From positions 59,945-123,944 of the forward strand of contig ML210228.1 of assembly GCA_004369085.1 (NCBI GenBank): 64,000 nucleotides of DNA, written 5' to 3'. The notes beneath the pieces were generated by a model. The model was given only the letters and a program-made list of their open reading frames with translations, was not told the origin of the DNA and ran no database searches. Positions 60,555 to 64,000 of this stretch are shown in pieces. Positions within the stretch are counted from its first letter, which is position 1; the number at the start of each line of letters is the position of its first letter. The DNA comes from Coprinopsis marcescibilis (lineage: Eukaryota; Basidiomycota; Agaricomycetes; Agaricales; Psathyrellaceae). A program made the position numbers and the translations under genes.

Positions 60555-61047
60555 TTAGGATGTCTCTTCATAACGTAAAATAATGTTTGCCCCTTTTACG
60601 TCCGTCTGTGTAGATTGCGCTACACCATAGCCATCCGCTGGCAGGTTTGTGTATCCAGGAGGGGGCTCGTCACTCAAGCCAATAGCCCAGTCCGACTGCT
60701 GGTACCCCCTCTGAGTAACGACCTCCTCCCGGAGAATTCGAATCTCATTCCGCATCTCCTCCACAGTCATGACTTCTACATCTTCTCTCCTTCTGCCCAT
60801 TCTTGCTCCGCTGCTCTCACTACCCATTTGCCGGGTCAGGGCTTGTATCCGTTCCTCCATTGAGCCAAGTTGTTTGTCAATTGCCTCTTGGCGTGATTGG
60901 CGGATTTGACCTTGACTATACCCATGGGACTCGCTGACGCTCGAGCTTGCCAGAGCACGACTTTTAACAAACCGCACAGGAGAAAATATGGCTGCGGTGG
61001 TCGAATTCGAATCGTGATGCGAGGCCTGGTTGCTCGGAGAAGTTGCA
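60555..61047 (-). pseudogene. Cytosolic tail of R11, cut off by a transposon
   Basis: An open frame from the transposon edge to 60555 reads ADATSPSNQASHHDSNSTT, then coiled-coil-like SRQEAIDKQLGSMEERIQAL and VEEMRNEIRILREEVVTQ, and SDWAIGLSDEPPPGYTNL about 30 residues before the stop. This is the usual R-family tail with PPxY. It continues the R11 third exon on the other side of the element at 61048-61684. It is translated only if the element is spliced out. Confidence 0.75.
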
Positions 61048-61684
61048 TCAGCAAAAAGGTAGGTTTCTTACTCTATATTGCACATATTGCAATTTTAAAC
61101 GATGATTGCACGAAACAAACGTTTGTGGCAAGATAAATGAATGTTACAATTATACTGGCTATGCTACAATAATCGCAGCATAATTGCCAGGATGTTTAAT
61201 CTTACAATTTCCCTACAATTTAAGATCACGGCAGTGGATGCCGTAGGGGCCGCTAGACCAACGCCAGACGTCGTCAAACCAGGAACAGCGCGACTCTGCC
61301 AACAACTGCCTTGCCAACGCCTCGTTCAGCAGGTATCGACGTTCGCCCTTTCGACTCCTCCCCCCCTACTTGTAAAATGTTGTTTGGTGCTGTCTGGTGA
61401 GTTCTCATTTCAATTCAGTACGATAAACAGAGTCTAAGGTCAGTCTCGATGCCCCCTCCGCAATATTTCCAGCGGCTGTCTTCTCTATATCACAGTAAAT
61501 TATTTATTTCGTTGCAGCAAAGGTTATTTGTCGCAAGATATCAAATATAATTGTAATATCCCTGGAATCTTGCAACATTGACTACACTATATTTTAGCAA
61601 CTGGAATATATTGTACTGACACTCATATATTGTCTATATTGTAATATCAACCAATATAGAGTAAGAAACCTACCCTTTTGCTGA
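61048..61684. mobile_element. 637-bp TIR element inserted in R11
   Basis: Left end 61048-61080 (TCAGCAAAAAGGTAGGTTTC...) and right end 61652-61684 are inverted copies, 32 of 33 bases identical. The interior is AT-rich with further subterminal repeats (TTACAATTAT near 61143, TATAATTGTAATAT near 61545) and no transposase. No clear target-site duplication was found. It splits the third exon of R11. Confidence 0.8.
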
Positions 61685-62622
61685 AGTGAAGATGATTGGG
61701 GGGACAGATGGTGACGGGGCCCTTTTAATTGTGCTTGTTGCGAAGCGTTGTCGTCGAGTAGAGTGACGGTATAACCTTTGATCTCCAGGTCTGCCACCAC
61801 CTTGCATTCCTGGGTCGCTCGAAACACATCCTGTTTACGATGTTTTCGAATGAATGTTAAAAGAAGCGCCAGGAACGCTATAAATGCAAGCCCTCCAACT
61901 GTTCTGCCAACAATTGCACCCAAAGGCGGAGGCTCTGCAGGCTGAGGAGTCTGATCTTCCCGTTCCTCACTGTAGTTACAGAGTTGAAGTTGACGGGCGT
62001 CTGTTCAAATCATTCAAAGGTTGTTCGGAGACTCACCTAACAATGAAATAGTCGAAGTTGATATACGATCTGTCGGACCCATGTGATGTTATGTTAAGGG
62101 TGTGGGCAGAGTTTTCGAGGTTTGAGTTCTCGTACACGAGTTGGTCGTAGAGAAACTGGTCAGCCGCAGAGGGATTGGGCACGTGGAGATATCTTGTTGG
62201 CGAGTTGTTGTCAAGGCTGATATCGCACATTGTGTCCAAGATAGTACCAGGGCTGCCTCTGTTTGCCAAAATGAAGAAGACGTAAATTGCAGTCCCTGCC
62301 ATTTCTTTAGCTCTGTACATTGCAGGACTCCACCTACGAACTCACCTTCAAACCGAAGCTGCAGTGTGATTGTCCTTTGCCCTGGACCATAGGTTGCCGC
62401 TAAGTATGTACCTCCATAGGTGCGATTAACATCTGGAAACAGCCAGCAATTATCGCAATTCGAACGTTTCCAAATGCTGTTGTCATTCGGGAAATAAGAG
62501 ACTGCATTTCCAGACCCTGTATCATCAACAGTCCGATTGACCAGCGCTGCAAGCGAGCTTGAGAGCCCTTGCAACAAAATTAGCAAAGAGTACAACAATG
62601 AGGGCCTGTGCCAGCAGGCCAT
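61594..62622 (-). CDS. R11: family member truncated by a transposon
   Basis: Exons 62622-62346, 62295-62037 and 61969-61594 give 303 aa when read through to the first stop. The leader LYSLLILLQGLSSSLAA precedes LVNRTVDDTGSGN, CxxC (CDNCWLFPD) and LQLRFEG. The second half has TAIYVFFILANRGSPG, MCDISLDNNSP and ends SYINFDYFIV. The helix LGAIVGRTVGGLAFIAFLAL and a tail with VADLEIKGYTVTLLDD follow. At SSLQQK the frame enters the inserted element, whose sequence supplies the last 28 or so residues and the stop at 61594. The normal tail with PPxY lies beyond the element (60555-61047). Start 62622 (MACWHRPSLL) is chosen because it opens on the leader. Confidence 0.75.
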
Positions 62623-63639
62623 TGAGGATATGGGGGAGTAAACGAGACTGGGACTGGGAAGGGGTGTGTGCGTGAGGCAGTCCTCAATTGCCTCGTGTTC
62701 ACAGAGCCGTCGCTGCAAACATCAATTATCCGTAGTTATGTTTGTGATTCTGTTCACACAGTCCCTTACTACTCTGACGTTTCTGATGATAAAGTAGTAG
62801 GGGGTATCACGGTGGCCCCCAGTTGGGCCACCGTGATACCCATCAACTCGTACAACTAATCGTATGCAAACACAAAGACAGGCATACGCCAAACAACAAA
62901 GGCTACAAAGGGTTCTCTGCTACAATATTAATAGTACTGCTTCTCGCCGCCGAACTGGTCAATGCGCCAAGGACACTCACTACACTCACTGCGTTCACTT
63001 AGTGCATTTAGCATGAACAGTGTGTCAGGTCTCAAGAGTACCAATCATGCTCCTTCTGTCATGTTTGAGCAGCGAGTTTCTTCGAGCAATGGCACATCCA
63101 ATATCTAATATAATGACCTTGAATACACAAGCACTTGATGGCGCAAGCTCGTACCCTGGTGCAGCTTGGAATGCGCTCGACTTTGTCCCATACTCTAGTG
63201 AGACTTGTCCGATTAGATTAGATTCTGTGTGGCTATGCCACACTGGATGCAGTAGATATGTGCCAAGACTCTGGAATACACACCTGACCCTTGCTTCTGA
63301 CCCTATCACAAGGCTGCTCAATGCGATACCGACCCTGCCCCTAGTCACCCAGCCTGAGAGTAGCCAGATGGCCTACTCCAGCATGAAGATACCTGCCAAG
63401 CGGGGACTTGAGTTGGTTTCAGGTGGAAACCCTTCACCGCCTGAGAAATTTCGGTATGAGTAACACCAATTACCCTGTGGAAAGTTGCTAATGTTAATGA
63501 TACAGGGCATCTAAGCATTGGGCATGGGCGGATGACAATTAAGCGCCAACTTGGCGCTGGTAGTCTAAATGTAAACAAAGACTAATGTAGACAAGTGCAT
63601 ATGATCTCCATGCAGATTCTAACTCATTGTGCACGTATG
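62623..63639. other. Intergenic stretch, no gene confirmed
   Basis: Holds the hairpin at 62802-62841 and a 147-codon plus-strand open frame (63020-63463) without recognisable motifs. Confidence 0.4.
62802..62841. repeat. 17-bp perfect hairpin
   Basis: GGGTATCACGGTGGCCC, six bases, then its exact reverse complement. Possibly the tip of a small foldback element. Confidence 0.8.
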
Positions 63640-64000
63640 TGTTGAACTTAGAACGATCTACTACACTTATGTCAGATACGTGACTAAGTAAATATGCTGA
63701 CGTCATATACATGACTAAAGTATTACAAACCATGACGCATCCACTTGCGTCAATATTACTCATACCGACTCATACATGAGTCTAGACTATACTGGAACAT
63801 TCTAGCAAATGTCTATTTATATATTTACTTATCACATGTAGCGTGTAACTAGCTTACTAATACGCTTGTAGAATAGGTATATAAGGGCTGTAGTTTAGCC
63901 CTATACGAATTATCTCTCTTGCCTCTTAACTACCACCTGCTAAGCTATAAGCAACTCTAACTACCTCATACTACAAGGTAAATATGTCCTACCCAGTCGT
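63640..64000 (+). mobile_element. Possible Copia-type LTR at right edge
   Basis: The stretch starts TGTTGAACTTAG, contains repeated TGACTAA/GACGTCAT motifs, a TATATAAGGGCTGTAG core-promoter-like block near 63878, and a pyrimidine-rich CTCTCTTGCCTCTTAAC run, a composition typical of fungal Ty1/Copia LTRs. The window ends before an internal region could confirm it. Confidence 0.4.

Noticed and set aside
63020..63463. 147-codon plus-strand open frame with a hydrophobic start
   Set aside because: No recognisable domain, and the opposite strand is equally open; lies next to a probable retroelement.
1..64000. CRISPR arrays, rRNA or operon-like structures
   Set aside because: None seen; spliced genes and fungal families show a eukaryotic chromosome.

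Overview
The window comes from a filamentous basidiomycete, most likely a mushroom-forming Agaricomycete. Genes are split by many short introns of about 45-70 nt with GTRNGT donors. The gene content is fungal: HSF, HEL2, VPS11, ATP18 and a P4-ATPase, together with large families of DUF6533-type multi-pass proteins and secreted-ectodomain single-pass proteins that I associate with Agaricomycetes. Identification is from reading translations by eye; no database was searched.

Layout. At 1-4.4 kb a heat-shock transcription factor (cut by the left edge) is divergent from a HEL2/ZNF598-type ribosome-collision ubiquitin ligase. At 4.9-22 kb there is a head-to-tail array of six DUF6533 multi-pass membrane protein genes, all on the minus strand. 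This stretch also holds a 10-N assembly gap, one TIR element and one long palindrome. At 22.8-27.2 kb sits a housekeeping island: mitochondrial ATP synthase subunit J (ATP18, 59 aa) and VPS11. From 28 to 62.6 kb there is a second dispersed array of ten single-pass membrane protein genes or remnants, here called R1-R11 without an independent function. It is interrupted by a small unknown gene, a GPI-type surface protein and a P4-ATPase flippase (38.3-43.4 kb). The right edge holds a hairpin and a possible LTR.

The most interesting system is R1-R11. Each gene has a signal peptide, an N-glycosylatable ectodomain in two halves, one membrane helix and a cytosolic tail. Introns sit at the same places and phases (phase 1 between the ectodomain halves, phase 2 just before the membrane segment). 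In five members the tail ends in, or carries near its end, a PPxY motif, usually in the context WAxGLxDxPPPGY; R2, built on a differently arranged ectodomain, also ends in PPAY. PPxY motifs are established ligands of WW domains, notably of Rsp5/NEDD4 ubiquitin ligases. I infer a family of variable surface sensors or adaptors with a conserved WW-binding output. The array also shows birth and decay: a broken splice donor (R4), a decayed copy (R10), a transposon cutting off the tail (R11), a degenerate PPxY (R9), and two short-tailed members (R4, R5).

Exon coordinates for HEL2, VPS11, ATP18, the P4-ATPase and R1-R9 were worked out from splice signals, and every complete model has a length divisible by three. 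For the DUF6533 genes only the outer limits and selected exons were resolved.
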